Position numbers and translations under genes: made by a program. Below the pieces are notes generated by a model. It was given only the letters and a program-made list of their open reading frames with translations, had not been told where the DNA came from and did no database searches. From Tepidisphaeraceae bacterium (GTDB lineage: Bacteria; Planctomycetota; Phycisphaerae; Tepidisphaerales; Tepidisphaeraceae): a stretch of DNA of 37,042 bases. Positions within the stretch are counted from its first letter, which is position 1. Each line of letters starts with the position of its first letter. Below are positions 14,991 through 24,407 of this stretch, piece by piece. The stretch covers positions 1-37,042 of the forward strand of contig JANWHF010000011.1 of NCBI GenBank assembly GCA_025450555.1, given 5' to 3'.

Positions 14991-17822
14991 TTAACGTTTT
15001 GCCATGAGCAGCGCGACGGGGAAGTGCGAGAACAGATCGGCAGCCAGGAGCCGGCCCTTTGATGGCGCAATCGATTGTCCAGTGAATTGATTCACCCAAT
15101 CCAATTGCCGATCGGTTGCCAGCGAAATCGCCGTGTCCTGCCAGACTTTTTCGCCCAGCGGAAGTTGCGCAAGGTCGGGCGTTAGTTGCGTGAAGAACCG
15201 CGGCACCGCAATCGCTGCCAATTCACTTCCTCTCGATCGGGCGAAGGCAAAAACGTGATTCTCTCCTCTGCCATTCGCGCTCAACGGGATGTACTGACCG
15301 GCAGAAAACAGGCCGGGGTATTTCGCTCGTAGCTGTAAGGTCCGCCATGTCACGAGGAGCTTGGCGGCGCCATCGCGCGCATTTTCAAGAAGTGCCTGCG
15401 CCGCAGCGGGCCACTGCTGATTCGGTTTGTCGAATTTGTTTTTGAGATGGCCGAGCATTTCCCGGCGAAGCCCATAATCGACGGGTCGGCGGTTGTCGGG
15501 ATCAACCAATGAAAAATCGAGGATTTCACTCCCCTGATAGGTGTCGGGCACACCCGGTGCGGCAAGTCGGATTAAAGTCTGCGACAATGAATTCAGCAGG
15601 CCAAAATACGCGATGTGCCGTTGAAAAGAGGTGAATTCACTTAAGAAAGCGCTGCTCATGTCCTGCGCCAGGATGCGCGCAACAAACTCGCGCACGGCTG
15701 ACTCAAACGGCTGATTCACATGCGTCCAGCTTGTGTGAACCTTCGCCTCGCGGAGGGCCTTTTCCATGTATTGCTGGACGCGGGCAATAAACTGCGCGTC
15801 TGGAGCAGTCCAGGATTGATCAACCGGCCAGACCGCGATCAAAGCCTGATAGATGAAATATTCCTCATTTGCATCCGGCGCAACAGTATCACCGATGCGC
15901 CGACGGTGAGGCTCATTCAGTCGGCTCCATCGGGCAACAGCACGCCGCCATTCTTCAGGAAGCTCTGAAAGTACATTGAGCCTCGCGCGACCATCTTCGC
16001 TGCGCTTGGTGTCATGGGTTGAGAGACACGAGAGTGCATATGGCCACAACTGCTGACGAGCGGAAAAAAATTCGTGCAATGCGTCAGGCGAAACTCCAAA
16101 CCGATCCGGCTCGCCTCCCACTTCATTGAGAGAAGCCAGGCGATTGAAAACATAGAATGTCGTGTCTTCGATGCCCTTGGCCGTTACTGGAGCCGTAAGC
16201 TGCTGAAATTTGCCGGCAAATTGAATCGCTGCATCACTGTCTGACGATTCGCGTTCGGCCGATAGCAGCGTATTACGGATGAAATGAAAGACTTCCGCCT
16301 CAATTTGCGGATTTCGTTCAATGGCTCTCCGGAGGGCCAAGTCGATGTATCGAACATCCATCTCGCTCGAACCATGCTGACTGATATACGAGCGATAGAC
16401 CGGGAAACAGGCGATGATCTCCCGCAGGCCATCGGTTAAACCGGCAAGCGTGAAATCCCGCGTGTTGCGGTCACTTTCGGCGATTTGATGGAGTCGGCCC
16501 GCGAGCATCCGCAACTCGCTGGCAAACGATGCCTGAAGGACCTGCCGCTTGTTGCGGTAGACGATGTCTCCATATGAGGTCGAGTCGCCGGTCCATTCGT
16601 GATAGAGACGTGAAAACAATTGCTCGTTGGCTCCATCGACATATAAGCCATTGAGCATGTTGAGAAAATCGTAGCCGCTGGTTCCGTGGATGCCCCAGTC
16701 ACGTGGCAGCGGCTCGCCCGCCGCCAGGATTTTTTCGGCGACGACGTAGAGGGGCCAGGCCGATTGATTAGCGCCGCCTTTCTCCATTGCCTCATCGCGA
16801 TAACCATCCAGCGCCCGCTGATCGAATTCTTCCCAATTGACATCCGCGAGTTCATTACGCTCCGCGCAAACCTTTTTGGCGATCTTCCGCAGATAAGCGC
16901 GCTGCAATCGGAGAAAATACTGATGAGGATCAAACAATCCGTCCGGATGGTCGATGCGGAGGCCGGCGATTTTTCCCTCTGCGAGCCAGCCGAGAATGCG
17001 CTCATGGAATTGCACGAAAACGTCCGGCCGTTCCATGCGCAACGCGGCCAGATCGTTGATATCGAAAAAGCGCCGGTAATTGATCTCATTAGATGCGACC
17101 CGCCAGTAGGCAAGGCGGTAATGCTGCTCCTCGAGCAATTCGTGCAGGGCATCAAAGCTTGAAGGATCGCCTGGGGTTCCATTCAGGCTGGCGAGGGCCT
17201 GATCGGTCGAAGTCTTCTCATACGACTGCGGCGCAACGGGAAATCGACGATCGTAGTAGCAAATGAAGAACTTCCCCTGCTCATGTTTCAGTTGAAGCTG
17301 TCCTTGCTCAAGCACCGTGCCATATGGCTGCCCGAGCAGGGGTAAGAGAACCTTGTCGCGCAGTTCCGGTCGATCAGGCTGCCACCAGGTGATGTCAAAA
17401 AAATTGCTGTAATTTGAAGCGGTACCGTTCTCCAGTACATCGTTCCACCAGGGATTGTCGTTGGTCGCGACGCCCAGATGATTGGGCACTGTGTCGAGGA
17501 TCTGCCCCATGCCGTGCTGCTTGAGCGCATCGACAAACTCAGCGTAATCCTGCTCGCTTCCGATTTCCGGATTCAGCTTTGTCGGATCGACCCCGTCGTA
17601 GCCATGCAGGCTGCCGGCGCGCGCCTTCATGTAGGGCGATGCGTAAACGTGGGTGATACCAAGATCGTGCAAATATGGAATGATGGCGATCGCATCGCGG
17701 AAGGTGAAGCCGGCGTGAAATTGAAGCCGGTAGGTGGATTCGGGAAACTGCCGCTGCTCGGCAACCCGCTTGAGAACTTCTGCAATCAATTGGTCGAGGG
17801 CTGCCATAGAAAAAGGATCCAT
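14991..17822 (-). CDS. treY: Malto-oligosyltrehalose synthase
   Basis: A 943-residue TreY (GH13). It isomerises the reducing-end alpha-1,4 linkage of malto-oligosaccharides to alpha,alpha-1,1, giving maltooligosyl trehalose. The N-terminus carries the family start STYRLQFHAGFTFRDA and ASPYMKARAGSLHGYDGVD. DTVPNHLG, then GLRIDHPDGL (nucleophile Asp) and GTSGYDFLN follow, with GIEDTTFYVFNRL and CLSTHDTKRSED (GH13 region IV) later. It is long compared with the ~775-residue Arthrobacter enzyme but within the range of the family. The first ATG at 17822 follows treZ by 15 bp and has no clear ribosome site; a second ATG five codons later has GGAT upstream. It is the last gene of the treX-treZ-treY operon. 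Confidence 0.96.
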   Translation of the reverse strand: MDPFSMAALDQLIAEVLKRVAEQRQFPESTYRLQFHAGFTFRDAIAIIPYLHDLGITHVYASPYMKARAGSLHGYDGVDPTKLNPEIGSEQDYAEFVDALKQHGMGQILDTVPNHLGVATNDNPWWNDVLENGTASNYSNFFDITWWQPDRPELRDKVLLPLLGQPYGTVLEQGQLQLKHEQGKFFICYYDRRFPVAPQSYEKTSTDQALASLNGTPGDPSSFDALHELLEEQHYRLAYWRVASNEINYRRFFDINDLAALRMERPDVFVQFHERILGWLAEGKIAGLRIDHPDGLFDPHQYFLRLQRAYLRKIAKKVCAERNELADVNWEEFDQRALDGYRDEAMEKGGANQSAWPLYVVAEKILAAGEPLPRDWGIHGTSGYDFLNMLNGLYVDGANEQLFSRLYHEWTGDSTSYGDIVYRNKRQVLQASFASELRMLAGRLHQIAESDRNTRDFTLAGLTDGLREIIACFPVYRSYISQHGSSEMDVRYIDLALRRAIERNPQIEAEVFHFIRNTLLSAERESSDSDAAIQFAGKFQQLTAPVTAKGIEDTTFYVFNRLASLNEVGGEPDRFGVSPDALHEFFSARQQLWPYALSCLSTHDTKRSEDGRARLNVLSELPEEWRRAVARWSRLNEPHRRRIGDTVAPDANEEYFIYQALIAVWPVDQSWTAPDAQFIARVQQYMEKALREAKVHTSWTHVNQPFESAVREFVARILAQDMSSAFLSEFTSFQRHIAYFGLLNSLSQTLIRLAAPGVPDTYQGSEILDFSLVDPDNRRPVDYGLRREMLGHLKNKFDKPNQQWPAAAQALLENARDGAAKLLVTWRTLQLRAKYPGLFSAGQYIPLSANGRGENHVFAFARSRGSELAAIAVPRFFTQLTPDLAQLPLGEKVWQDTAISLATDRQLDWVNQFTGQSIAPSKGRLLAADLFSHFPVALLMAKR

Positions 17823-17837
17823 CCGGTCTGATCGCTG

Positions 17838-19799
17838 TTACTTCTTAATGCGCTGTCGTTCGCGCGCATGGTCAGGGTCGCGTTCGTCGATGCCACATCG
17901 CGCCGGCTGAAGAACGACCGCCGAATGGCCCGGCAGCCACCAGTTTTCTTCGCTGTCCAGTGGAATCGTTCCGTGTCCACCATACTTGGGATCCTCGCTG
18001 GACCATTGGACCCGCCACGTGCATCCCAGCGCTGGCGCCAGCAGTGGCTCCGGCGCGATCTCAAGATGATGATCGCCATCAAAATTGAACATGGCCAGCC
18101 GATCGTTCCCGTCGCTGCTGAAGTACCTTAGGCAGAAGCTGCGTGGCCCCAGCACCGCGCCATCCAAGCCGCCTGGCCATCGCCCGCGCAGCGCCGGCTC
18201 CGATCGCCGCAGGCGCAGCAGATCGCGGTAAAGCTGATAGATCTCGGCATGAAAAGGCTTGGTTCTCTCCGACAAATCCACCTTGCAGCGCTCGAACGTT
18301 TTGATGTCGGACGGGTCGGCGAACCTTTCTTCCATCCCCGGGCTGGCGGCGCTGGGAAATTGCTTGAGAAACTCTGCCCGCCCCTTGCGAATCAGTCGAT
18401 TCAACTCGGCATTGTGGTCCGCGAAGAAGTAAAAACCCGACGATGCGGCAAATTCCTGCCCCTGAAAGAGCATCGGCGTGCCGGGCATCAACAGCAGCAG
18501 TGCCACCATGGCACGGTAATGGCCCGGTCCGCACATCTGGTGCGTACGCAGGCCCTGCGGCAAATTCGCCACTTGATCGTGGTTCTCAATGAAGTTTACA
18601 AAAGCCGAGGGCGCAAGATCGTACGTCGGCGTACCCCGCCGCTGCTTTTGCCATCGGTAGCGCTGGCCTTGAAACAGATATCCGAACTTGGCCGCCGAGA
18701 TGAATTCCTGGGGCTGACCCCGGTAATCTGAGTAATAGGCCTCCCGTCGGCCCGTGAGCATCACCAACGCGCTGTGATGGAAGTCATCGTTCCAGAGCGC
18801 ATCCATGCCATACCCGCCCTTTTCCCGCGGGCGAACGATTGTCGTGTGCTGTGGCTCATTTTCGTTGACGAGATAAATGCTGCGCTTTCCCGCCGACCTT
18901 CGAGCTGTGGCAGCCACTGCAGCGAGGATATGCTCGCGCGAGCTGTCGTAGATGTTTTGCGTGGCGTCGAAACGAAATCCGTCCAGATGATATTCCTCGA
19001 TCCAGTGGCGCGCGTTGGAGATAAAAAACTCGCGCACGGGCGCCGAGTTTTCGCCATCGTAGTTGATCGCTTCGCCCCAGTCGGTTTTGTAATGGTCGGT
19101 GAAATAATCGGGCGAGAATTCCTTGAGATAATTGCCGTCGGGGCCGAAGTGGTTGTAGACGACATCAAGAATTACGCCGAGCCCGATTGCGTGGGCATGA
19201 TCGATGAATTTGCGAAAATCATCGGGCTGACCATAGAGATGCGTGGGCGCAAAAAAGTTTACCCCATCATATCCCCAGCCAAACCGCCCCGGAAAATCGG
19301 CAACAGGCATCACTTCCACGCATGTGACGCCCAGTTCCTTCAGTTCGTTCAATTGCTCCTGCGCCGCGGCAAAGGTGCCCTCAGGCGTGAAGGTGCCGAT
19401 GTGCATCTCATAAAGCACCTGCCCTTCGGGCGAGATGCCCCGCCAGCCGTCATCGGTCCAATGAAATGTTGAAGGATCGACAATCTGTGATGGCCCGTGC
19501 GGGCCGCTGGGTTGAAATCTGGCTGCGGGGTCCGGCAACAGCAGATCGCGCCCATGGAAGCGAAATCGGTAGAGCATGCCCGGCCGCGCGTCAGCCGATT
19601 TACCGGAAAAATATCCGCCGGTCTCGCGCTCGAGCTTGAGTTCGGGAAGGGCTCCATTCTCGAAGACAACCACAGCCTCGTTGGCGCGCGGCGCCCAGAG
19701 GCGGAAATGCACGCCCTGCCCGGGTAGAACTTCCGCGCCGATGGGTAACCTGCGAAAATAGCTGCTTTCGGCCGTGCGGGCCGGCTGAGTCGTAGTCAT
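17838..19799 (-). CDS. treZ: Malto-oligosyltrehalose trehalohydrolase
   Basis: A 653-residue TreZ (GH13). It releases trehalose from the maltooligosyl trehalose made by TreY. An N-terminal carbohydrate-binding-like domain (VHFRLWAPRANEAVVVFENG) is followed by the catalytic barrel: DVVYNHFGPDGNYL, DGFRFDATQNIYD (nucleophile Asp), LVNENEPQ (acid/base Glu) and FIENHDQVAN. The C-terminal beta domain ends with a charged tail. It starts 11 bp after treX and ends 15 bp before treY, so the three are almost certainly one transcript. The ribosome site before ATG 19799 is weak, which suggests coupled translation. The residues needed for activity all appear present. Confidence 0.95.
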   Translation of the reverse strand: MTTTQPARTAESSYFRRLPIGAEVLPGQGVHFRLWAPRANEAVVVFENGALPELKLERETGGYFSGKSADARPGMLYRFRFHGRDLLLPDPAARFQPSGPHGPSQIVDPSTFHWTDDGWRGISPEGQVLYEMHIGTFTPEGTFAAAQEQLNELKELGVTCVEVMPVADFPGRFGWGYDGVNFFAPTHLYGQPDDFRKFIDHAHAIGLGVILDVVYNHFGPDGNYLKEFSPDYFTDHYKTDWGEAINYDGENSAPVREFFISNARHWIEEYHLDGFRFDATQNIYDSSREHILAAVAATARRSAGKRSIYLVNENEPQHTTIVRPREKGGYGMDALWNDDFHHSALVMLTGRREAYYSDYRGQPQEFISAAKFGYLFQGQRYRWQKQRRGTPTYDLAPSAFVNFIENHDQVANLPQGLRTHQMCGPGHYRAMVALLLLMPGTPMLFQGQEFAASSGFYFFADHNAELNRLIRKGRAEFLKQFPSAASPGMEERFADPSDIKTFERCKVDLSERTKPFHAEIYQLYRDLLRLRRSEPALRGRWPGGLDGAVLGPRSFCLRYFSSDGNDRLAMFNFDGDHHLEIAPEPLLAPALGCTWRVQWSSEDPKYGGHGTIPLDSEENWWLPGHSAVVLQPARCGIDERDPDHARERQRIKK

Positions 19800-19810
19800 G
19801 ATAAAAGGCG

Positions 19811-22027
19811 CTACCGCACGAGCGGCGGATCGTTCGCCACGGGCTGATTGGCACGTCGTGCTTCGCGCCGCAACATTTCGATCTGAACTGCAGTCATCTC
19901 CCGGCCGGCTTCGCCCGGCTCAGTCGTCCGCAATAACGCCAGGCTCCTTCCAAACAGTGGATATTTATCCCCTCCCCGGCACATCCACAAAGGCAGCTCC
20001 GCGTCGGCCGTGTCAATCAGCACTTCCCATACATGCTCGGGCTTGGTCGCGGGCAATGTGAAAGGAATCTCTTCCCAATGCGCATTGAGCAGCAGGAGCA
20101 GCGTGTCGCCGACGATGGCCTCGCCGCGCTCGTCCACTTCGTTCATCACATCGCCGGCGAAGCGCACGCCCAGGCATCGAACGTATGGCGCGTTCCAGGC
20201 CTGGTCGCTCATTTCGGTGCCGTCCGGACTGAACCAGGAAATATCCTTGATCTCGGAGCCGCGGATCGATCTGCCCAGGAAGAACTTGCGTCGCTGTAGC
20301 ACCGGCTGCTCGCGCCAGATCCGAGCACATTTGCGTACAAATTCCAGAAACCCTTTCTGCCGCTCGTCAAGCTCCCAATTGACCCACGTGAGTTCATTGT
20401 CCTGGCAGTAGGCGTTGTTGTTGCCCTGCTGTGAATGGCTCAATTCGTCGCCGCCGAGAATCATCGGTACGCCTTCGGAAAACAAAAGCGTCGCGATCAA
20501 GTTGCGCTTCTGCCGCTCGCGCAGAGCGATGATGTTCTGATCCTCAGTGGGCCCTTCAGCGCCGCAATTCCAGCTATTGTTGTCATCGGCGCCGTCGCGA
20601 TTGTTTTCGCCGTTGGCTTCGTTGTGCTTGTGGTCGTAGCTGACCAGATCCTGCAAAGGGAAGCCGTCGTGGCAGGTGATGAAATTGATGCTGGCATACG
20701 GCTTTCGTCCATCTTCCTGGTATAGGTCGCTGCTGCCGGCCAACCGCGTGGCAAACTCGCTGGCCAGGCCGCCATCACCTTTCCAGAATCTGCGCATCGT
20801 GTCGCGATATTTACCGTTCCATTCGGTCCAGAGAACGGGGAAATTGCCGACCTGGTAGCCGCCCGGACCGACATCCCAGGGCTCTGCGATCAGCTTGACC
20901 TGCGAGATGATCGGATCCTGGTGGATGATGTCGAAAAACGCGCCCAGACGATTCACCTCATGAAGCTCGCGGGCCAGTGTGCTGGCCAGATCGAAGCGGA
21001 ACCCATCGACGTGCATTTCGGTGATCCAATAGCGCAGGCTGTCCATGATGAACTGCAGCACGCGGGGGTGGATCATGTTCAGCGTGTTTCCGCAGCCGGT
21101 GAAATCGGTGTAATAGCGTTTGTCATCCGCCAGGCGGTAATAAGACGCATTATCGACGCCGCGGAAGGAGAGCGTCGGCCCCATCTGGTTGCCTTCACAG
21201 GTGTGGTTGTAGACCACGTCGAGAATCACTTCGATGCCGGCCGCGTGCAGGGCTCGCACCATCATCTTGAATTCCTGCACGCTCTTGCGGGGCGAATGAT
21301 TCGAGGCATAAGCCAGGTGCGGCGCGAAAAACCCGAGCGTGTTATATCCCCAATAATTGGTCTGGCCGCGCTCAACCAGATGGCGATCGTTCAGATGGAA
21401 GTGGACCGGCATCAGCTCGACGGCTGTCACGCCCAGGCTCAATAGGTGATTGACAAATGGCTCCGATGCGATGCTGGAATAGGTGCCGCGGCGATCTTCG
21501 GGAATGTCCGGGTGCCGCATGGTGATGCCGCGCACGTGCGCCTCATAGATCAGCGTCTTATGCCAGGGTATGCGAGGCGGGCGATCGTCGCCCCAGGTAA
21601 AGGCTGTGTCGAGCACCGCCCCAAGAGGGCAAACCGCCGCATTGTTACGATCATCGAATGACAGATCGTCTTGACCGACCTTGTAGCCAAAGAGCGAATC
21701 GTCCCATTTCACATCCCGGCCGATTGCTTTCGCATACGGGTCGAGAACGATTTTGTTGGGATTGAAGCGGTGCCCGGCTTTTGGGTCATAAGGTCCATGG
21801 ATGCGATATCCGTAAAGTTGCGCCGGTTCCACATCGGGCAGGTAGCCATGCCAGACGAAATCGGTTTGCTCCGGCAGGCGAATGCGCTGCGACTCGGCCT
21901 CAGCATCGACAGAATCAAACAGGCATAATTCGACCTGTGTCGCGTGCTCGGAAAAGATGGCAAAATTGACGCCCGCTCCGTCCCACGTAGCGCCAAGTGG
22001 ATAAGGCCTTCCGGGCCAGACTCTCAT
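19811..22027 (-). CDS. treX: Glycogen debranching enzyme (TreX/GlgX)
   Basis: A 738-residue isoamylase-type debranching enzyme that hydrolyses alpha-1,6 branches of glycogen and supplies linear chains to TreY. The N-terminal domain begins [26 protein letters not shown]. Catalytic segments are [16 protein letters not shown] (nucleophile Asp), LIAEPWDVG (acid/base Glu) and [10 protein letters not shown], with [20 protein letters not shown] after them. GlgX of enteric bacteria is a little shorter; position at the head of a treX-treZ-treY operon favours the TreX role. ATG 22027 has AAAGG upstream. It is divergent from malQ across 83 bp. Confidence 0.95.
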   Translation of the reverse strand: MRVWPGRPYPLGATWDGAGVNFAIFSEHATQVELCLFDSVDAEAESQRIRLPEQTDFVWHGYLPDVEPAQLYGYRIHGPYDPKAGHRFNPNKIVLDPYAKAIGRDVKWDDSLFGYKVGQDDLSFDDRNNAAVCPLGAVLDTAFTWGDDRPPRIPWHKTLIYEAHVRGITMRHPDIPEDRRGTYSSIASEPFVNHLLSLGVTAVELMPVHFHLNDRHLVERGQTNYWGYNTLGFFAPHLAYASNHSPRKSVQEFKMMVRALHAAGIEVILDVVYNHTCEGNQMGPTLSFRGVDNASYYRLADDKRYYTDFTGCGNTLNMIHPRVLQFIMDSLRYWITEMHVDGFRFDLASTLARELHEVNRLGAFFDIIHQDPIISQVKLIAEPWDVGPGGYQVGNFPVLWTEWNGKYRDTMRRFWKGDGGLASEFATRLAGSSDLYQEDGRKPYASINFITCHDGFPLQDLVSYDHKHNEANGENNRDGADDNNSWNCGAEGPTEDQNIIALRERQKRNLIATLLFSEGVPMILGGDELSHSQQGNNNAYCQDNELTWVNWELDERQKGFLEFVRKCARIWREQPVLQRRKFFLGRSIRGSEIKDISWFSPDGTEMSDQAWNAPYVRCLGVRFAGDVMNEVDERGEAIVGDTLLLLLNAHWEEIPFTLPATKPEHVWEVLIDTADAELPLWMCRGGDKYPLFGRSLALLRTTEPGEAGREMTAVQIEMLRREARRANQPVANDPPLVR

Positions 22028-22110
22028 AATTTCTGCCTTTATTTATCATCCCTGCCGGCCCCCGCTCCGCCGCGGAGAATTCCATCAGGCAACGGACTCA
22101 GGCAAAGCGA
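22028..22110. promoter_or_regulatory. Shared divergent promoter region, treX and malQ
   Basis: Only 83 bp separate the starts of the leftward treXZY operon and rightward malQ, so both promoters and any operator must lie here or inside the coding ends. The left half is AT-rich, the right half GC-rich with CCGCTCCGCCGCGG. I cannot point to a firm -10/-35 pair or operator. Confidence 0.5.
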
Positions 22111-23706
22111 ATGCCGGAAGAGGTTAATCATGATTCGGCAGAAGTTTTGCACGGCTCGACCCCACTCATGGAGGAAAAAACGGACAAATCGACGCCTTCA
22201 ACTGTTTCTACGCCACGATCATCAGGCATTCTTCTTCATATCAGTTCACTGCCGTCGCGATATGGAATAGGAGACTTTGCTTCAGCGCAGGGTTGGCTGA
22301 AACGGCTTCAGGAGGCCCGTCAATCCTGGTGGCAGATGCTGCCCCTTGGCCCGCCTGGCGCAGGCGATTCACCCTATCAATGTTTCTCTGCATTTGCGGG
22401 AAATCCTGATCTGATCAGTCCTGATCTGCTCGCTACCGATGGGCTTCTCCGCAAATCGGCCTTACAAACGCCGCGATTTCCAGAATCGCGAGTCAGCTAT
22501 GCAAGGGTACGGCGGTTCAAGCGATGGCTGCTATCCGCCGCTTTCGAACGATTCTCAAATGGCGGCCGCTTGCGGCTTCGCGCCCAATTCGAAGAGTTCG
22601 GCGCCACCAACGCCAATTGGCTCAATGACTACGCGCTGTTCATGGCCATCAAAGAGGCGCGTGCGGCGGTCAGTTGGATGGATTGGCCGAAAGATCTTGC
22701 GCGCCGGAGTAAGTCTGCCATCACATCGGCGCAAAATGAGCTGCGAGATTCGGTCGAAAGATTGAAGTTCGAGCAGTTCTTATTTTTCCGGCAACTCAAA
22801 GCGCTGCGCGATCGCGCGAGAGAAGCCGGCGTGCGCCTCATTGGCGATATTCCGATCTTCATTTCCGCCGAGTCCAGCGACGTTTGGGCAAATCCGCATC
22901 TGTTTTTGCTCGATCGAAATCGCCGGCCCAAGTTCGTCGCGGGCGTTCCGCCCGATTGCTTTTCCTGCACCGGCCAGCGCTGGGGTAATCCGGTTTACAA
23001 TTGGCGGGCGATGAAGGCTGACGGGTTTCGATGGTGGATCAATCGGACGCGCGCTGCGTTGGCGCAAGCCGACTTGGTCCGGCTGGATCATTTCCGCGGC
23101 TTTGCCGCCTATTGGCAGATTCCCGCTGAAAATCCGACAGCTGAATTTGGAAAGTGGGCGCGCTCACCCGGCGGCGAGCTATTTGAGGAGATGAAGCAAG
23201 CGATTAGGAGCTTGCCGTTCATCGCGGAGGATTTGGGGTTGATTACGCCGGATGTGGAACGTCTGCGAGATCGCTTCGAAATGCCCGGGATGCGCGTGCT
23301 GCAGTTTGGCTTTGGTTCCAGCGAGAACCCGCATTCGCCGCACAATTACGTACGCAACTGCATCGCCTATACCGGCACGCACGACAACGATACGACCGTC
23401 GGCTGGTGGAAATCGCTTGAGCGCGATAAACGGCGCGACATTGAACGCTATGCGCCCGGCGCGCTGCGCGACATTGCATGGACGCTCATACGCTTGGCCT
23501 GGGCTTCGGTTGCTGGGATCGCGATTGCACCGATACAGGACATCCTACGGTTCGGCAGCAGTGCGCGCATAAATCTGCCTGGCACGGGCACCGGAAATTG
23601 GCAATGGCGCATGCCCATGCGTGCGCTCGGTGGGCACTGGACAGTAAAGCTGGCTGAAATGACAGAAAGGTATGGCCGGAGAGCATCATGGGGCCATGTG
23701 GAATGA
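22111..23706 (+). CDS. malQ: 4-alpha-glucanotransferase (amylomaltase)
   Basis: A 531-residue MalQ (GH77) that transfers maltooligosyl units and releases glucose, reworking the short chains left by TreX and TreY. The conserved N-terminus SSGILLHISSLPSRYGIGDF begins at about residue 37. Later motifs are YALFMAIKE, GDIPIFISAESSDVWANP, GVPPDCFS, GQRWGNPVYNW, LVRLDHFRGFAAYW (nucleophile Asp), PFIAEDLGLI (acid/base Glu) and YTGTHDNDTTVGWW. The first 35 residues are not conserved, so translation may begin at a later ATG such as 22168; neither has a strong ribosome site. Its 3' end overlaps an opposing small gene by 21 bp. It lacks the long N-terminal extension of E. coli MalQ. Confidence 0.95.
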   Translation: MPEEVNHDSAEVLHGSTPLMEEKTDKSTPSTVSTPRSSGILLHISSLPSRYGIGDFASAQGWLKRLQEARQSWWQMLPLGPPGAGDSPYQCFSAFAGNPDLISPDLLATDGLLRKSALQTPRFPESRVSYARVRRFKRWLLSAAFERFSNGGRLRLRAQFEEFGATNANWLNDYALFMAIKEARAAVSWMDWPKDLARRSKSAITSAQNELRDSVERLKFEQFLFFRQLKALRDRAREAGVRLIGDIPIFISAESSDVWANPHLFLLDRNRRPKFVAGVPPDCFSCTGQRWGNPVYNWRAMKADGFRWWINRTRAALAQADLVRLDHFRGFAAYWQIPAENPTAEFGKWARSPGGELFEEMKQAIRSLPFIAEDLGLITPDVERLRDRFEMPGMRVLQFGFGSSENPHSPHNYVRNCIAYTGTHDNDTTVGWWKSLERDKRRDIERYAPGALRDIAWTLIRLAWASVAGIAIAPIQDILRFGSSARINLPGTGTGNWQWRMPMRALGGHWTVKLAEMTERYGRRASWGHVE

Positions 23707-23907
23707 GGGAGAGCGATGGGCCGCCCCCCCAGCGGCTCCACGCTTTGTCTCATTCAAGGCAACCAATTTCGATTCGACTTCAAACAGAGTGCGCTCAAGA
23801 CTCCCGCGCAATTCCGGCGAGATTCCTTCCATCTTCAAAATGTCCAGCAATCGCGCCCGACGATGGTCCAGCGCCTCAAACTGATCCCTCAATGTTGCAT
23901 AAGCCAC
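23686..23907 (-). CDS. Small helical protein, unknown
   Basis: A 73-residue protein with a GTG start at 23907 and an ideal AAGGAG site seven bases upstream, which makes it convincing despite its size. The sequence (AYATLRDQFEALDHRRARLLD, then RGSLERTLFEVESKLVALNE) is charged, helical and probably coiled-coil. There is no Cys, signal or membrane segment. Its 3' end overlaps the 3' end of malQ on the other strand by 21 bp. A further small leftward gene lies 96 bp upstream. I do not recognise the family. Confidence 0.6.
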   Translation of the reverse strand: MAYATLRDQFEALDHRRARLLDILKMEGISPELRGSLERTLFEVESKLVALNETKRGAAGGAAHRSPSFHMAP

Positions 23908-24003
23908 GAACTCGCTCCTTCATCCCGCATGGCAACAGCCTTTGATCGAGATACGTCGGAGGCGATGGTTCAGGTTCGCGCGATTGTCTTTTAAATTTTT
24001 AGT

Positions 24004-24267
24004 TCATTTCGGACGCCTGCTGCGCCGCACATTCTCATTGGATGAGCCCGTGCCGCTCTGTTTGACGGTGGAAGCGCTGCGCTCATGAGCGGGCTCGGCT
24101 GTTGAATACGCCCCGCCTGTCTTTCCTTTCGCAAACTTGGGCGAAACGCGATCGTCGATTCGATCCTGGCCCGGCGCCGACTGTCCAGTCCGCCCGGTTC
24201 GACCCGCCGCCCGCTGCTTCTTGTCGTTCAACGACGCATTCCGATGCGAATTTGCTTGCTGTCCCAT
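24004..24267 (-). CDS. Small basic, disordered hydrophilic protein
   Basis: An 87-residue protein from ATG 24267, chosen over an upstream in-frame start because CAGGAG lies about nine bases before it. The sequence is rich in Gly, Ser, Arg, Lys and Gln, has no Cys or Trp, and has no hydrophobic segment (GQQANSHRNASLNDKKQRAAG at the N-terminus, RRSRRPK at the end). Such composition is typical of intrinsically disordered, LEA-like or nucleic-acid-binding proteins. Neighbours are a DNA ligase (divergent) and a small helical protein downstream. A stress-protection role is inference from composition and context. Confidence 0.6.
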   Translation of the reverse strand: MGQQANSHRNASLNDKKQRAAGRTGRTGQSAPGQDRIDDRVSPKFAKGKTGGAYSTAEPAHERSASTVKQSGTGSSNENVRRSRRPK

Positions 24268-24407
24268 AGATGATGCTCCTGAAAACTGGGTTGGTCTGGC
24301 CTCCCGCAATGGTCGGGCCGCGAATCGGGTGTTTTTTAAAGCGGTCCAACGCGCTGCAGATGAATTCGGTGACGGTGCCGCTCTTGACCGCCGCCTAAAA
24401 TTGGGCG

